Shown: piece after piece, positions 48,901 through 52,665 of the stretch
Position numbering within the stretch: the first letter of the stretch is position 1
Layout of the letters: every line of letters starts with the position of its first letter
Assembly (NCBI GenBank): GCA_030867875.1
Contig: JAOWCC010001634.1
Span: 3,121,258 to 3,185,257, forward strand
From: Actinernus sp. WN-2022
Lineage: Eukaryota > Cnidaria > Anthozoa > Actiniaria > Actinernidae
Direction: 5' to 3'
Length of the DNA stretch: 64,000 bases
The notes under the pieces: model-generated
What the model was told of the DNA's origin: nothing
Database searches by the model: none
The model's input: the letters and a program-made list of their open reading frames with translations, nothing else
Position numbers and translations under genes: made by a program

Positions 48901-49819
48901 AGCTTATGTGTGGCGGGAGAACGACCTCCTCCCTACTATGTCTTCTGACATTTCCACCGCTTTCATTTCTCCACAACTTATAATTAAAGGGATACCCGAG
49001 TCCAAAACACATATGGGCTCAAAATGATCTTTAAACTGTGTTGGACACTGACATCGCAATAAAATTGATTTATTTTGCAATACAAACCCGTGGGGATCTT
49101 TTTTAAAGTTCGCGCTTGTATTGCTGACGATGACGTCATCGGTCACGTGATTTTTAGTATATGCGCGTATCGCTCATTTCTAATGGCAGGCGGCTCAAAC
49201 TTTGACAGACATGGTATTGGGTCTCCATAAATCACTTAGTGGTGATGTCGTAACGATGACGTCATCGGTCACGTGATTTTAAGTACATGCCCATATCTCC
49301 CTCATTTCTAATGCCGGGTGGCTAAACGTTTTTTTTTGCATTTTTATCTTTTACCTTGGTATTTGTTTTTAAATTTTATACAGGGCCCCATTGAAAAACA
49401 CCTCGGTGACATGGGCACCCTGTTAAAATAGTATTATTATTATTATGGTATTGGGTCCCCATAAAATAAATAGAGGCTACACAGGTTATCACAAAGCAAT
49501 AATAACTTGAACTTTGAATACTTCCACATGTTTACCCTTGAGAACACACTAAAATTACACTTTACATCCACGAGTTCGCCATTGCTGCGCTATGTTTCGT
49601 TTTTGAGCTAGTATATAGGTTAGGAGAAACGCATGCGCACTACGTAATACCACTGGTCACCCCAATTTTTTACGGCTCGCCTTTAAGTGTTCAACGTTTC
49701 TTTATTCTTCTTTCTCAGTCCTCGAAAACCTGTTCAGCTACACGAGACAAAACAGCAGCGCTGCGTGCAGTCCATGTGAATCAGAGCTAACAGCCCTCTC
49801 CAAGAAATATGGATTATGA
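15579..49819 (+). CDS. RPAP3: RPAP3: R2TP complex TPR co-chaperone, ten coding exons
   Basis: RPAP3 recruits HSP90/HSP70 to the RUVBL1/2-PIH1D1 (R2TP) complex that assembles RNA polymerases, snoRNPs and PIKKs. Coding exons: 15579-15725, 18618-18749, 31098-31235, 34659-34786, 37110-37302, 38850-38939, 42827-43225, 45253-45350, 48295-48389, 49719-49819. Their sum is 1521 nt, giving 506 residues plus TGA, and every border is AG/GT. Domains: N-terminal RPAP3 motif (1-49), basic then acidic linker (50-135), one TPR triplet (about 137-240), a serine/glutamate-rich linker with a KRVFIEE motif (277-390), and the RPAP3 C-terminal domain (about 390-490) with AVMFLS. The clamp residues K137, N141, N172, K202 and R206 are all present. 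Human RPAP3 is about 665 residues with two TPR triplets, so one triplet is absent or unseen. The exon model is mine, by homology and splice consensus. Confidence 0.9.
15811..16145. mobile_element. Harbinger-like MITE, 335 bp, TTA duplication
   Basis: In RPAP3 intron 1. The termini TGCACTTGTCAATGTTTAGC and the inverse GCTAAACATTGACAAGTGCA are perfect. TTA flanks both ends (15808-15810, 16146-16148), as for PIF/Harbinger targets. A poly-G run (15833-15852) and a 31-base poly-C run (16090-16120) lie just inside the two ends, followed by inverted GGGCATACCCAGGGG blocks. Confidence 0.85.
16150..16692. repeat. 100-bp direct repeat pair in RPAP3 intron 1
   Basis: Bases 16150-16265 and 16583-16692 share CTGTCTTTAGA, AGTGTAGT-GAAGA, TGAGGCAGAGTTCTGC and CATATTTTTGTCGTA. 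The first copy is open in one frame, but neither matches RPAP3. Between them at 16497-16545 lies a solo terminal sequence of the foldback family found at 52306-55217. Confidence 0.6.
16497..16545 (+). mobile_element. Solo terminus of the 52306-55217 foldback family
   Basis: CCTAGCCTGATTTTCAGACA, then GTACGAGGTCGTCCGCTCAC, matches the outer end of the element at 52306 with few differences. No partner end is seen nearby, so this is a deletion remnant. Confidence 0.7.
16696..16779. repeat. Hairpin, 84 bp
   Basis: TGTTTAGCATGAACA is mirrored by TGTTCATGCTAAACA, and the loop is rich in TGTACA/TATACA palindromes. It is directly downstream of the second direct-repeat copy. Confidence 0.7.
17381..17519. 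mobile_element. 139-bp palindromic MITE
   Basis: The arms TTGAAGGGCTGTGTGCAAAA and TTTTGCACACAGCCCTTCAA continue inward as AGGGC...GATGCATTCTAAATTCTCC and its mirror. It abuts the 3' side of the antisense LINE at 17521. Confidence 0.85.
17521..18540 (-). pseudogene. LINE reverse transcriptase remnant antisense in RPAP3 intron 1
   Basis: The - strand reads [19 protein letters not shown] and [10 protein letters not shown] near 18500-18400, [13 protein letters not shown] near 18270, [12 protein letters not shown] at the catalytic box, [29 protein letters not shown], then [12 protein letters not shown] near 17680. Order and spacing are those of a CR1/Jockey-type RT. The catalytic box is F-A-N-D instead of F/Y-A-D-D, and frameshifts separate the blocks, so it is inactive. 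Confidence 0.85.
18618..18749 (+). CDS. RPAP3: RPAP3 coding exon 2 (residues 50-93)
   Basis: Acceptor TTTCTTACAG, donor GTAAGT, phase 0 on both sides. It encodes SLPPVRN, a lysine-rich run, then [14 protein letters not shown]. The SYDY-W-K-DV block matches the human segment that precedes the first TPR domain. The basic run could act as a nuclear localisation signal (inference). Confidence 0.92.
18750..20894. other. RPAP3 intron 2, first part, no gene seen
   Basis: AT-rich intron sequence. Several AAGCACCC/TTAAGCACCC repeats lie at 18838-18935, a T/A-rich low-complexity run at 19718-19752, and TGTACATGTACATGTA palindromes near 20325-20420. I find no exon or transposon protein. Confidence 0.5.
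20895..21271. mobile_element. TIR element, about 377 bp, in RPAP3 intron 2
   Basis: The left end TGCTAGTCATGAAGTTGCGA is mirrored by a right end reading CAACTTCATGACTAGCA. GCAACTAGC motifs and two internal diverged copies of CCAACAATGGGTG...TTTAGAGCT are also present. Non-coding. Confidence 0.65.
21740..22472. repeat. Two related quasi-palindromic elements (21740-21935, 22301-22472)
   Basis: Both have an AT-rich outer arm (ATAATTG/CAATTAT type), an inner arm with GATAAC or AGTTATT, and a central CCTCTGCCTTTGGCAGCAG or CCTCAGCCTTTGGCTTCGGC hairpin. The shared plan marks them as members of one MITE family. No coding sequence. Confidence 0.6.
22473..23945. other. RPAP3 intron 2, no gene seen
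   Basis: Contains a (GC)n run at 23101-23113 and an (AT)n microsatellite at 23581-23612. GATCAGCTATCT-type half repeats at 23420-23500 repeat once (AGCTCATTT...CGTAGG). No coding signal is seen. Confidence 0.4.
23946..24061. repeat. 116-bp hairpin
   Basis: CCCTTTCTTTTGCGAAAAAC and AAGAGGAATATCAGAGCT are mirrored by AGCTCTGATATTCCTCT and a GGTTTTTCGCCAAAGAAAGGG-type arm with two mismatches. It ends where the next element starts. Confidence 0.75.
24062..24680. mobile_element. GC-run-ended repeat element with CAGGGTTTTG units
   Basis: GCTGCAAGGGGGG...TACTC on the left and a mirrored AGTACC plus 28-base poly-C run (24642-24669) then GAGCTGCAAG on the right form inverted ends. The interior has many GGGTCAGGGTTTTGA and GGCAATCAGGGTTTT repeats in one orientation. 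Related GGGGTACTCC-ended elements are at 48536-48930 and 60130-60300. Confidence 0.65.
25200..25968. mobile_element. 769-bp TIR element with GCAAAATTTT/CTCCCGC arms
   Basis: TACCGTGTAGG at the left is mirrored by CCTACACGGTA at the right. Both subterminal zones (25200-25310, 25835-25968) are built of TTTTGCGG/CCGCAAAA and CTCCCGC repeats. The interior holds a 75-codon open frame on the - strand (25436-25660). Confidence 0.7.
25436..25660 (-). CDS. Hypothetical exon inside TIR element
   Basis: On the - strand an ATG opens 74 codons ([19 protein letters not shown]..., [20 protein letters not shown]) with protein-like composition. The frame ends at TAA inside GCGGGAAAGTAAGG, where AAA|GTAAGG is also a good splice donor. 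It could be the first exon of the element's own gene or of a captured host gene. I do not recognise it. Confidence 0.3.
   Translation of the reverse strand: MITVSVSFEDVSGVESGIQMPVVPVASELLEHALFAAGIKSVDYPLRTCTLELTVCCQSLFTTTDVERDTEAGK
26520..26657. mobile_element. Palindromic MITE with TTAA duplication
   Basis: TTAA flanks both ends (26520-26523, 26654-26657). The arms run GCACGGTTTCCATATCATCG then CAGCGATCGCAGGATTC, mirrored by GAATCCTGCGATAGCTGCAA and ATATGGAAACCGGGC. A TTAA target is the piggyBac-type preference. Non-coding. Confidence 0.8.
26735..26970 (-). pseudogene. LINE RT post-palm fragment
   Basis: Reads [20 protein letters not shown], then [20 protein letters not shown] and [20 protein letters not shown], the highly conserved post-RT block of CR1/Rex1-like LINEs. 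The copy is open for 78 codons but truncated at both ends. Confidence 0.8.
27090..27720 (-). pseudogene. LINE C-terminal remnant, antisense in RPAP3 intron 2
   Basis: From right to left on the - strand: [19 protein letters not shown], an [14 protein letters not shown] block, [17 protein letters not shown], then [18 protein letters not shown] and [20 protein letters not shown] ending TFKKV. Frameshifts and a stop near 27326 break it. It is a different LINE subfamily from 26735-26970. Confidence 0.75.
27805..27880 (+). tRNA. tRNA-like sequence (anticodon-position TGC), copy 1
   Basis: A-box TAGCTCAGTTGGTAGAGC and B-box GGTTCGAGTC are intact. The acceptor arms GACTTGA/TTGGGTC pair with G-U pairs, and the D stem GCTC/GAGC is perfect. 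The anticodon loop CATGCAA would give TGC (Ala). A TGG insertion lengthens the variable region. Probably a tRNA-derived SINE head, not a working tRNA gene. Confidence 0.55.
28064..28136 (+). tRNA. tRNA-like sequence (anticodon-position TGC), copy 2
   Basis: As copy 1 but without the variable-loop insertion, giving a 73-nt cloverleaf of normal size. The T stem has one mismatch and several acceptor pairs are G-U. A run of T (28142-28147) follows the 3' end and could terminate RNA polymerase III. Function as a real tRNA is doubtful because it is part of a dispersed-repeat-like unit. Confidence 0.5.
28361..28524. mobile_element. 164-bp palindromic MITE (copy B, inverted)
   Basis: Starts ATAGACCCATTCGAAAAATG and ends with its inverse. 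The interior matches the reverse complement of the copy at 5736-5899, including AGCTATTGTCCTGGTAACGT. The same family inserted at least twice in the window. Confidence 0.88.
28600..29150. repeat. Three diverged tandem copies, about 215-235 bp each
   Basis: Starts near 28611, 28810 and 29040. Each has TCGCAAATAAGTCT-AATACA, GATTCT-G-A, GTAGCTTTAAAATG and ATTCAAGC, then GAAATCAAACAAAATC and AACTCGCGT-GAAGC. The third is truncated. A second diverged duplication (ATCTAAAACCA-AGAA-AATCTAC) follows at 29320-29400 and 29500-29575. Confidence 0.7.
29576..30490. other. RPAP3 intron 2, no gene seen
   Basis: A diverged direct repeat (AGCCGCGTGTAAGCCATTT at 29834 and 30022, each near a GGTACAGGG-TTTTT motif) is the only structure I see. 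Confidence 0.45.
30491..30604. repeat. Near-perfect 114-bp hairpin
   Basis: The arm AATAATAAGAAACAAGAAAT, then TTGAATCACCGGGATTCCTG and TGGT, is mirrored exactly around a loop of about 26 bases (GGAGGGATCATCTGAGCGGG). The lack of arm mismatches indicates a recent insertion or gene conversion. A pre-miRNA-like fold is possible. Confidence 0.85.
31098..31235 (+). CDS. RPAP3: RPAP3 coding exon 3 (residues 94-139, acidic linker)
   Basis: Begins [11 protein letters not shown], aligning with human DRILDELD directly after the KLDV block. It continues as a very acidic Glu/Asp stretch and ends QRALLEKDK, the start of TPR helix A. Acceptor AACAAAG has only a modest pyrimidine tract; donor is GTAGGC. 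Phase 0. It lies 12.3 kb downstream of exon 2. The split of the K-x-x-GN clamp motif across this junction supports direct joining to exon 4. Confidence 0.85.
32236..32804. other. Element interior 3' of the recombinase remnant
   Basis: No intact gene. Bases 32640-32800, read on the - strand, follow the recombinase stop and have no recognised motif. An ATTGGCTGGAAAAATATG stretch and short open frames are not convincing as coding. Confidence 0.4.
32805..33520 (-). pseudogene. Crypton/DUF3504-type tyrosine recombinase remnant
   Basis: The - strand encodes [56 protein letters not shown], (after a frameshift in an A run near 33230) [54 protein letters not shown], and [20 protein letters not shown] then [10 protein letters not shown]. 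The HxxR and GHKS boxes are the catalytic landmarks of tyrosine recombinases. A second frameshift precedes [13 protein letters not shown], which should carry the nucleophilic Tyr. Between GREK and GKN roughly 100 residues usual in the family are missing. Inactive. The family is known from Cryptons and from domesticated ZMYM/QRICH1-type proteins. Confidence 0.8.
34659..34786 (+). CDS. RPAP3: RPAP3 coding exon 4 (TPR repeat 1 and start of 2)
   Basis: Acceptor CTCCTCAG, donor GTATGC; it ends with two bases (AG) of an Arg codon. It encodes [17 protein letters not shown] and [12 protein letters not shown], typical TPR helices. The GN of the first helix and the Asn of PANRA are HSP-tail clamp positions. 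The sequence is closest to the second TPR triplet of human RPAP3 (PANRAMA is identical there). Confidence 0.92.
35117..35325 (+). mobile_element. tRNA-derived SINE (copy 1), RPAP3 intron 4
   Basis: A decayed tRNA-like head (GCGGTTAAAGCTTTCGCC, then ACTCGGCGTCA) is followed by GTGAGGTGAGTTTGTTGGTA and GGTTCTCCGGTTTTTCTCTC, then CCTAAATTCCAATTCGATCT. The same body follows a better preserved tRNA head at 38535. Confidence 0.7.
35372..35677. mobile_element. 306-bp TIR element with G-rich ends
   Basis: GGGGGGAACTCCTGTA...ACAGGGGTGCTCAGCG on the left is mirrored by CGCCGAGCAACCCCGTCAG...AGAGTTCCCCCGG on the right. The inner part repeats ACCCCTTAAAGGTA/CCCTAAAAGGTACG. Non-coding. Confidence 0.7.
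35817..36498. mobile_element. Harbinger-like element, 682 bp, TAA duplication
   Basis: The ends GGCCCTGTTTACATGGAGAT and GTTACCCTATTTCAATGTAACAGGGCC-type inverse share GGCCCTGTT and TAGGGTAACC. TAA flanks both sides. GGCCCTGTT termini and a TWA target fit PIF/Harbinger. The interior has a short open frame (36207-36404) with [17 protein letters not shown], similar in style to the FRM-x-F start of Harbinger transposases, suggesting an internally deleted copy. Confidence 0.65.
36499..37109. other. RPAP3 intron 4, 3' part, no gene seen
   Basis: A GTCATATCACGTGATGTG motif lies at 36939-36956. Otherwise plain AT-rich intron ending in the exon 5 acceptor. Confidence 0.5.
37110..37302 (+). CDS. RPAP3: RPAP3 coding exon 5 (TPR repeats 2-3 and capping helix)
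   Basis: Acceptor TTTTGTAG; the first base G completes the split Arg codon. It encodes [27 protein letters not shown], then [14 protein letters not shown] and a capping helix ending NKIKQ. K202 and R206 complete the carboxylate clamp. EPGNKQA matches the end of the second human TPR triplet. Donor is GTTAGT, slightly weak, phase 0. Confidence 0.92.
37440..38270. other. RPAP3 intron 5, low-complexity and repeat fragments
   Basis: A 15-base poly-G run (37495-37509) and a GGTTAATCATTAA block (37702-37715) occur. The latter recurs with CCACCCCTCCC at 42440-42550 in intron 6. No coding sequence. Confidence 0.45.
38535..38765 (+). mobile_element. tRNA-derived SINE (copy 2), RPAP3 intron 5
   Basis: A-box ATGGTGCAGTGGTTAAGCGC and B-box GGGTTCGATTTCCGG are well preserved. 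The body has GTGAGTTGAGTTTGTTGATA, GGTTCTCCTGTTTTTCTCCC and GCAAATTCCAATTCGACCTA. It belongs to the same family as 35117-35325. It is in sense orientation with RPAP3. Confidence 0.85.
38850..38939 (+). CDS. RPAP3: RPAP3 coding exon 6 (acidic linker, residues 247-276)
   Basis: A 30-codon exon, phase 0 on both sides, with acceptor TTACTTCAG and donor GTAGGA. It encodes a Glu/Ser/Asn-rich linker ([16 protein letters not shown]...). It has no recognisable domain. I included it because phase, splice sites and position all fit; it could be alternatively spliced. Confidence 0.75.
39583..40033. repeat. 36-bp minisatellite array 1 (about 12.5 copies)
   Basis: The unit is AGCACCCCATGTTGGACCAA plus CAATGTTAGATTGTTT. 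Variants differ at TTGG/TGGG and ATT/ACT. Because 36 is divisible by three and the unit has no stop in several frames, long open frames of 12-residue repeats appear on both strands; these are not genes. The unit contains the palindrome TGTTGGACCAACA. Confidence 0.95.
40048..40440. repeat. 23-bp minisatellite rich in GGGATCCC
   Basis: The regular part (40214-40435) repeats CATCCCAGGTGGGATCCCGC plus CTA every 23 bp. The first part is irregular, with CCCACCTGGGATCCC in both orientations and two GGGATTATGGAAC blocks. All three + frames stay open through it, with a 23-residue protein period, so the open frames are by-products. Confidence 0.92.
40441..41019. other. RPAP3 intron 6 between repeats, no gene seen
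   Basis: AT-rich and unremarkable. I see no coding sequence or structured repeat here. Confidence 0.5.
41020..41344. mobile_element. 325-bp MITE with ACTGTTCGAA ends
   Basis: ACTGTTCGAA at the left is mirrored by TTCGAACAGT at the right. Inside, many AAGTGAAAT/ATTTCACTT words face each other and give an imperfect hairpin. Non-coding. Confidence 0.65.
41697..42080. repeat. 36-bp minisatellite array 2 (about 10.6 copies)
   Basis: The same unit and same orientation as array 1, 2.1 kb downstream. Two unit variants (CATGTGGGACC and CTTGTTGGACC) alternate irregularly. Degenerate units continue to about 42235. Confidence 0.95.
42646..42712 (+). repeat. G-rich minisatellite (GGGTGA / GGGGGT)
   Basis: GGGTGAGGGTGAGGGTGAGG then about seven GGGGGT units, on the RPAP3 sense strand 115 bases upstream of exon 7. 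At least a dozen G-tracts of three or more are available for G-quadruplex folding in the pre-mRNA. Confidence 0.9.
42827..43225 (+). CDS. RPAP3: RPAP3 coding exon 7 (linker plus start of C-terminal domain)
   Basis: The largest exon, 133 codons, phase 0, acceptor AATCTGCAG, donor GTATGC. It starts [20 protein letters not shown], matching human KPLKKVIIEETG after the second TPR. It ends [22 protein letters not shown], the first helix of the RPAP3 C-terminal domain, which contacts the RUVBL ATPases in known structures of the family. The middle is low-complexity Ser/Thr/Asn. Confidence 0.92.
43226..43872. other. RPAP3 intron 7, first part, no gene seen
   Basis: A TGACATCACGTGTCA quasi-palindrome is at 43581-43595. 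Bases 43620-43900 resemble an old LINE 3' region but give no readable protein. Confidence 0.4.
43873..43916. repeat. (AT)n microsatellite
   Basis: About 21 AT dinucleotides. Further (AT)n tracts at 44068-44090, 44225-44250 and 44755-44805 surround the Penelope-like remnants. Confidence 0.95.
44004..44054 (-). ncRNA. Hammerhead self-cleaving ribozyme (minimal stem III)
   Basis: On the - strand the order is: stem I GTCTC, core CTGACGA, stem II GTGAGT-CATACA-ACTCAC, core GAAA, a three-pair stem III (A-CA...TG-T) closed by GGCT, cleavage triplet GTC, and stem I partner GAGAT. All invariant core bases are present and cleavage would follow the C opposite position 44011. Stem II has six pairs and stem I five including one G-U. 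Minimal-stem-III hammerheads are known from Penelope-like retroelements, and a Penelope end lies 200 bases away on the opposite strand. Confidence 0.85.
44255..44690 (+). pseudogene. Penelope-like element 3' end (GIY-YIG endonuclease C-terminus)
   Basis: The open frame reads [52 protein letters not shown] and [19 protein letters not shown], then stops at 44526. The [17 protein letters not shown] and LNKRSEL-S-CRH motifs are the conserved C-terminal part of the Penelope endonuclease module. The 3' UTR continues with CCTGAAGATTGTCCTCTAAC then GAGGACATGAAACTCCGAG, ending near AATAAATG. RT is absent, so the copy is 5'-truncated. Confidence 0.8.
44963..45200. repeat. Repeat copy 1 (also at 50002-50220)
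   Basis: About 240 bp sharing TTTCTAACCAGTAACCTTCA, TTCGGTAAACTAGTATTTAA, GACTTTAACGTAGTTTTCTT and TTTTGCGCGG with a second copy 5 kb downstream in the same orientation. One copy precedes RPAP3 exon 8 and the other follows the stop codon. Dispersed repeat or local duplication. Confidence 0.85.
45253..45350 (+). CDS. RPAP3: RPAP3 coding exon 8 (C-terminal domain)
   Basis: Acceptor TGTTTGTAG, donor GTGAGT, ending two bases into a Pro codon. It encodes [20 protein letters not shown] and the next helix ending DYYIP, matching human YPKLFQKNLDPDV...ILHDFYI. It is a core helix pair of the RPAP3 C-terminal domain. Confidence 0.92.
45590..45903. repeat. CGGTCCGTAC-family palindromic repeat
   Basis: AAATATTTGGCTCTCGGTCA and TTTTGTACGGACC are mirrored by GGTCCGTACGTCATGACCTC and GAGCCAAATATTTT. 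Outer arms include ATTGACTGA/TCAGTCAAT. Relatives with CGGTCCGTA are at 47870-48075 in the same intron. Confidence 0.7.
46437..47605 (-). pseudogene. LINE reverse transcriptase, antisense in RPAP3 intron 8
   Basis: The - strand reads [73 protein letters not shown] (motif C), then after a frameshift [33 protein letters not shown] and [20 protein letters not shown]. The tail runs on to about 46437. This covers RT motifs A to the thumb. Motif A has Asn where the catalytic Asp is usual (LNFSKAFD), and one frameshift divides the frame, so it is dead. CR1/Jockey-like. Confidence 0.87.
47840..48080. repeat. CGGTCCGTAC-family repeat, second copy
   Basis: GGTCCATAACTTCCCGTACG at one side and CGGTCCATAACTTAAGGTACG-type text at the other face a central CTCGGTCCGTATACC. 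It is part of the family at 45590-45903. No protein. Confidence 0.6.
48295..48389 (+). CDS. RPAP3: RPAP3 coding exon 9 (C-terminal domain)
   Basis: Acceptor TTCTTATAG; the first base completes the split Pro codon. It encodes [20 protein letters not shown] followed by LSDNDRK, almost the family consensus for the end of the RPAP3 C-terminal domain. It ends with one base (G) of a Val codon before donor GTAAGA. Confidence 0.93.
48536..48930. mobile_element. GGGGTACTCC-ended repeat element
   Basis: Starts CCCGGAGGGGTACTCCCTAT and carries CAGACTGAAACAGCTCGAAAG and GGTGGCACATACCCGTATAG near the far end. Bases 60190-60300 share TCAGCTCGAAAAC-, GGAGGCACATACCCATAT and AAAGTACCCCTCC. Short open frames in it are not genes. 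Confidence 0.65.
49100..49440. repeat. 135-bp direct repeat with TGACGTCATCGGTCACGTGA
   Basis: Bases 49125-49200 and 49255-49330 share GATGACGTCATCGGTCACGT, GATTTT-AGTA-ATGC and CTCATTTCTAATG-C-GG-GGCT. It is followed by a LINE-tail-like GGGGCCCCATTGAAAA...TTATTATTATTAT at 49380-49446. Confidence 0.75.
49719..49819 (+). CDS. RPAP3: RPAP3 coding exon 10 and stop codon
   Basis: Acceptor TTTCTCAG. It completes the Val codon, then encodes [20 protein letters not shown] and ends [11 protein letters not shown] before TGA at 49817-49819. Human RPAP3 ends similarly (SSVEELKKRYGG). I see no clear AATAAA within the next 150 bases, so the 3' UTR end is not placed. Confidence 0.9.
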
Positions 49820-50001
49820 TACCAAGCCCGAGAGCACACAGCGGTCAAATGTATGCGCATGCGTAAACTTATATTTTCAAAATGGCTGAAAAATTGTGCA
49901 CGTGGTGGTTGTATATTCCTTATTTTTTGTAATGGAAACCATAAACCAAGGTAACCCAATCGTCTGCACCTTATGATATTTTTTTTCTGTTGAGTGTATT
50001 G

Positions 50002-50220
50002 GTATCATGTTCAACACAACCATTTTCTAACCAGTAACCTTCAGAAACGTTGTGTTAAATTCTGGGGGAAATTCGGTAAACTAGTATTTAACGGTAAATG
50101 GATTAAACTTACAGCTGTGAAATTTAAGAGTGACTTTAACGTAGTTTTCTTGATTTGAGGTTGAAGTTCAGTAGTGGAGTGACGCCGGGTTGACGGTATT
50201 TTGCGCGGGAAATTGGCGCG
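50002..50220. repeat. Repeat copy 2 (also at 44963-45200)
   Basis: Same orientation and same marker words as copy 1. It lies 180 bases past the RPAP3 stop codon, so it may be transcribed as part of the 3' UTR. Confidence 0.85.
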
Positions 50221-50539
50221 GCTGCCCACCGAGACTAACAGTAATGCGCATGCGCAGACATAAACTGCTGTGTGGCCAGAGAGTGCTCATTGGCACTGTT
50301 GTTTCATTCTTTAGCCTTCTGTTAAGGGTGGCGAATGGTACTTGAAAACTATAGTCTCAATTTTTCTGGTATCTTGAAATCTATGAATCTATAAATGAGT
50401 CGGCTCAAACTCTCGTTTTCCAATGCAATACCTTTTCCTTGGGTCGCGGAGTCTTGATATTGGAAAGAGAGCCAAAGACTCGCTCGGAAAGTCTCGTATT
50501 TACCATTCGCCAGCCCTCTTATGTAATAGCTTAACTATG

Positions 50540-52030
50540 GTTTGTTGTCAAATTTCTTTATACTTGATACCTAAAAGCATTATTAAAATGAAAATCTACA
50601 TTATTATAAAAAGACTTAAATACAAAACAAAATCTATGAAATCTCCTTCTATCCGTAAGCGAGTTCAAACCGAGGCTGTCAATAGTCTCACTGATTGTTT
50701 TGTAAGGCTTGAATCCGAACCATAAACGTGCTATTAAATATATCTCCCCAGACAATGTCACCGTAATCTGGTATAGGTAGTGATACAAGCTGTCTAGACT
50801 TCTTAGGAAGTAAGTGTTTGATACGTTTTATCCTAGCCTCTTTGAGAGGCTAAGCTACTTTAGCTTGTATGTTGTCGATATGGTCAGACCATGACAAGTT
50901 CTCATTAATTATAATGCCTAGGTATTTAAAATGATCAACTTGATCAATAGTATTTTCATCAAAAAACAAGTCTAGAGCATTTGAGCGACAAAGTCTTTGT
51001 CTTCCTCCAATAACCATGAACTTGGTTTTCGAAACATTCAATGTGAGCTTGTGTGCATTGAGCCAGTCCTTATTGACACGAAGAAGGTCTTCATTCAACT
51101 TCATCGATAGTTCTGTCGAGGATGTAGCAGAGCAGTAAATTACAGTGTCGTCTGCGAATAAAGATGCCTGGCAGTTGTCCAGGCACTCGGCAAGATCGTT
51201 TATGTATTCCAAAAATATAACCGGTCCCCAATATCAACTTTCCTTGTAGAAGAGGCGACGTTACGTACCTATAACATTTCGCTGTGTACAATTGCTTAAG
51301 TAGGACTTGAACCAAGTCACTGATGGGTTATCAGACCCCAATGCACGAAGCTTGAGAAGAAGGACGTGATGATTTACTGTATCAAACGCCTTTTTCGGGT
51401 CTAGAAATACCACGCCAGTCACCGCGCCATGAACCATGTTTAGAACGTCATCAGTAAACTGTGCCAGGGCGCTCGAAGTTGATCTCTGTTTCTTAAAACC
51501 ATACTGCCTCATGTACAGAAGTTTGTTCTGATCAAGGTATCAATACAACTGACTATGCGCAGCACGTTCGAGAATCTTGCTGACAGTTGGCAGCACTGAA
51601 ATATAAGCCTGTAGTTGTTACAGTTATCCTCTCCGCTATTCTTAAACAGCGCCACCACCTTAGCTGATTTCCAGTTCATAGGAAAATGTACACTTTCAAG
51701 TGAGGAATTTATTAGGTTTGTGATAACAGGGGCTAAACCTTTAGCACTATCCTTGAGTAACCTAGCACTTATCTTATCTAAGCCGATGGCTTTATTTGAC
51801 TTTAGACCTACCAATTGATCTTAGACAAATCGTTCACTATCGAGTGAAAACTGCAAATCGGTCTTTGGAGGAAACTGATCCGCATCAACAGCTTTACTAA
51901 ACGCCTGGCCCAGTTTATGGCCAATAGTCGTAAAATGTTATTTCGAGTCTCTTCTTAAACTTGACTGCTAGAACATCCTTGGTGCATACTCTTAGAATCA
52001 GGAAGAACTCCAAACAGCGTCAGATTTCGC
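50540..52030 (-). pseudogene. LINE reverse transcriptase, near-complete palm, frameshifted
   Basis: Order on the - strand: LVGLKSNKAIGLDKISARLL, FPMNWKSAKVVALFKNSGED, MRQYGFKKQRSTSSALAQF, VVFLDPKKAFDTVNHHVLLL (motif A Asp present), YLSNCTQRNVIGT, EYINDLAECLDNCQASLFADDT (motif C, given here with its run-up), LTLNVSKTKFMVIGG, FKYLGIIINENLSWSDHID, then LTDRRRFHRFCFVFKSFYN. Both catalytic motifs are intact, but four or more frameshifts split it. The endonuclease is absent. CR1/L2-like. Confidence 0.87.
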
Positions 52031-52494
52031 AAACGCACTAGTGCGATTCAGCTGTGATTGCGGTTCTAATGTTTGTAAGTGAGAGATGAATTTATCGAGT
52101 TTGTCGGTGGGGTGGAGAGGGACGGGAAGATAACTGAACATTTTCTAACATGATCTATAGGTTTTGAGCGTTACTTTCCCAAAATGTCCAAAGCTACACT
52201 GAACAACGACTTCTTCCATCTTTTGCTCCCAGTCCATCCCGGTCAATTCCGGATAACCACAGGAAGACCACCAAGAGATTAAGAGAGATTAAGAGAGGTT
52301 TGAGGTAGCCTGATTTTCAGACGGTCGAGGTCGTCCGCTCACTTCTATTCCTCCCACCTCCCCGTCTGATGGACTTTGGCAGAAACCGTGTTCCTGACGT
52401 CATTTCATTTCGACCAATCAGAGCGAAGGTTTTATTTTTAGAGAACTGAGGTATGCGTGGAATGTCCAGTGGAGCCTGCATGAAGGACAACCCA

Positions 52495-52665
52495 AATGGC
52501 GGACGATACAAACGGACTTGATATGGCTTTGGAGAAAGCGTACGAAACGTTCGGCATTTCTGAATTATTTCCCGAACAGAGAAAGGCAATATTACCCCTC
52601 GTTTCCCGGAAGGACCTTGGCCATCACAGCTGCATCTAAAGGCGACTACCAGGTAGAGAATCGAG
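52495..52665 (+). pseudogene. RecQ-like helicase N-terminal fragment, left arm
   Basis: ATGGCGGACGATACA opens MADDTNGLDMALEKAYETFG, then ISELFPEQRKAILPLVSRKD and a stop. F-G-x-x-x-L-F-P-E-Q-x-x-A-I is the Q-motif pattern in front of the Walker A box of RecQ-type helicases. The frame ends before any ATPase motif. Assignment rests on this single motif, so it is tentative. Confidence 0.5.
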
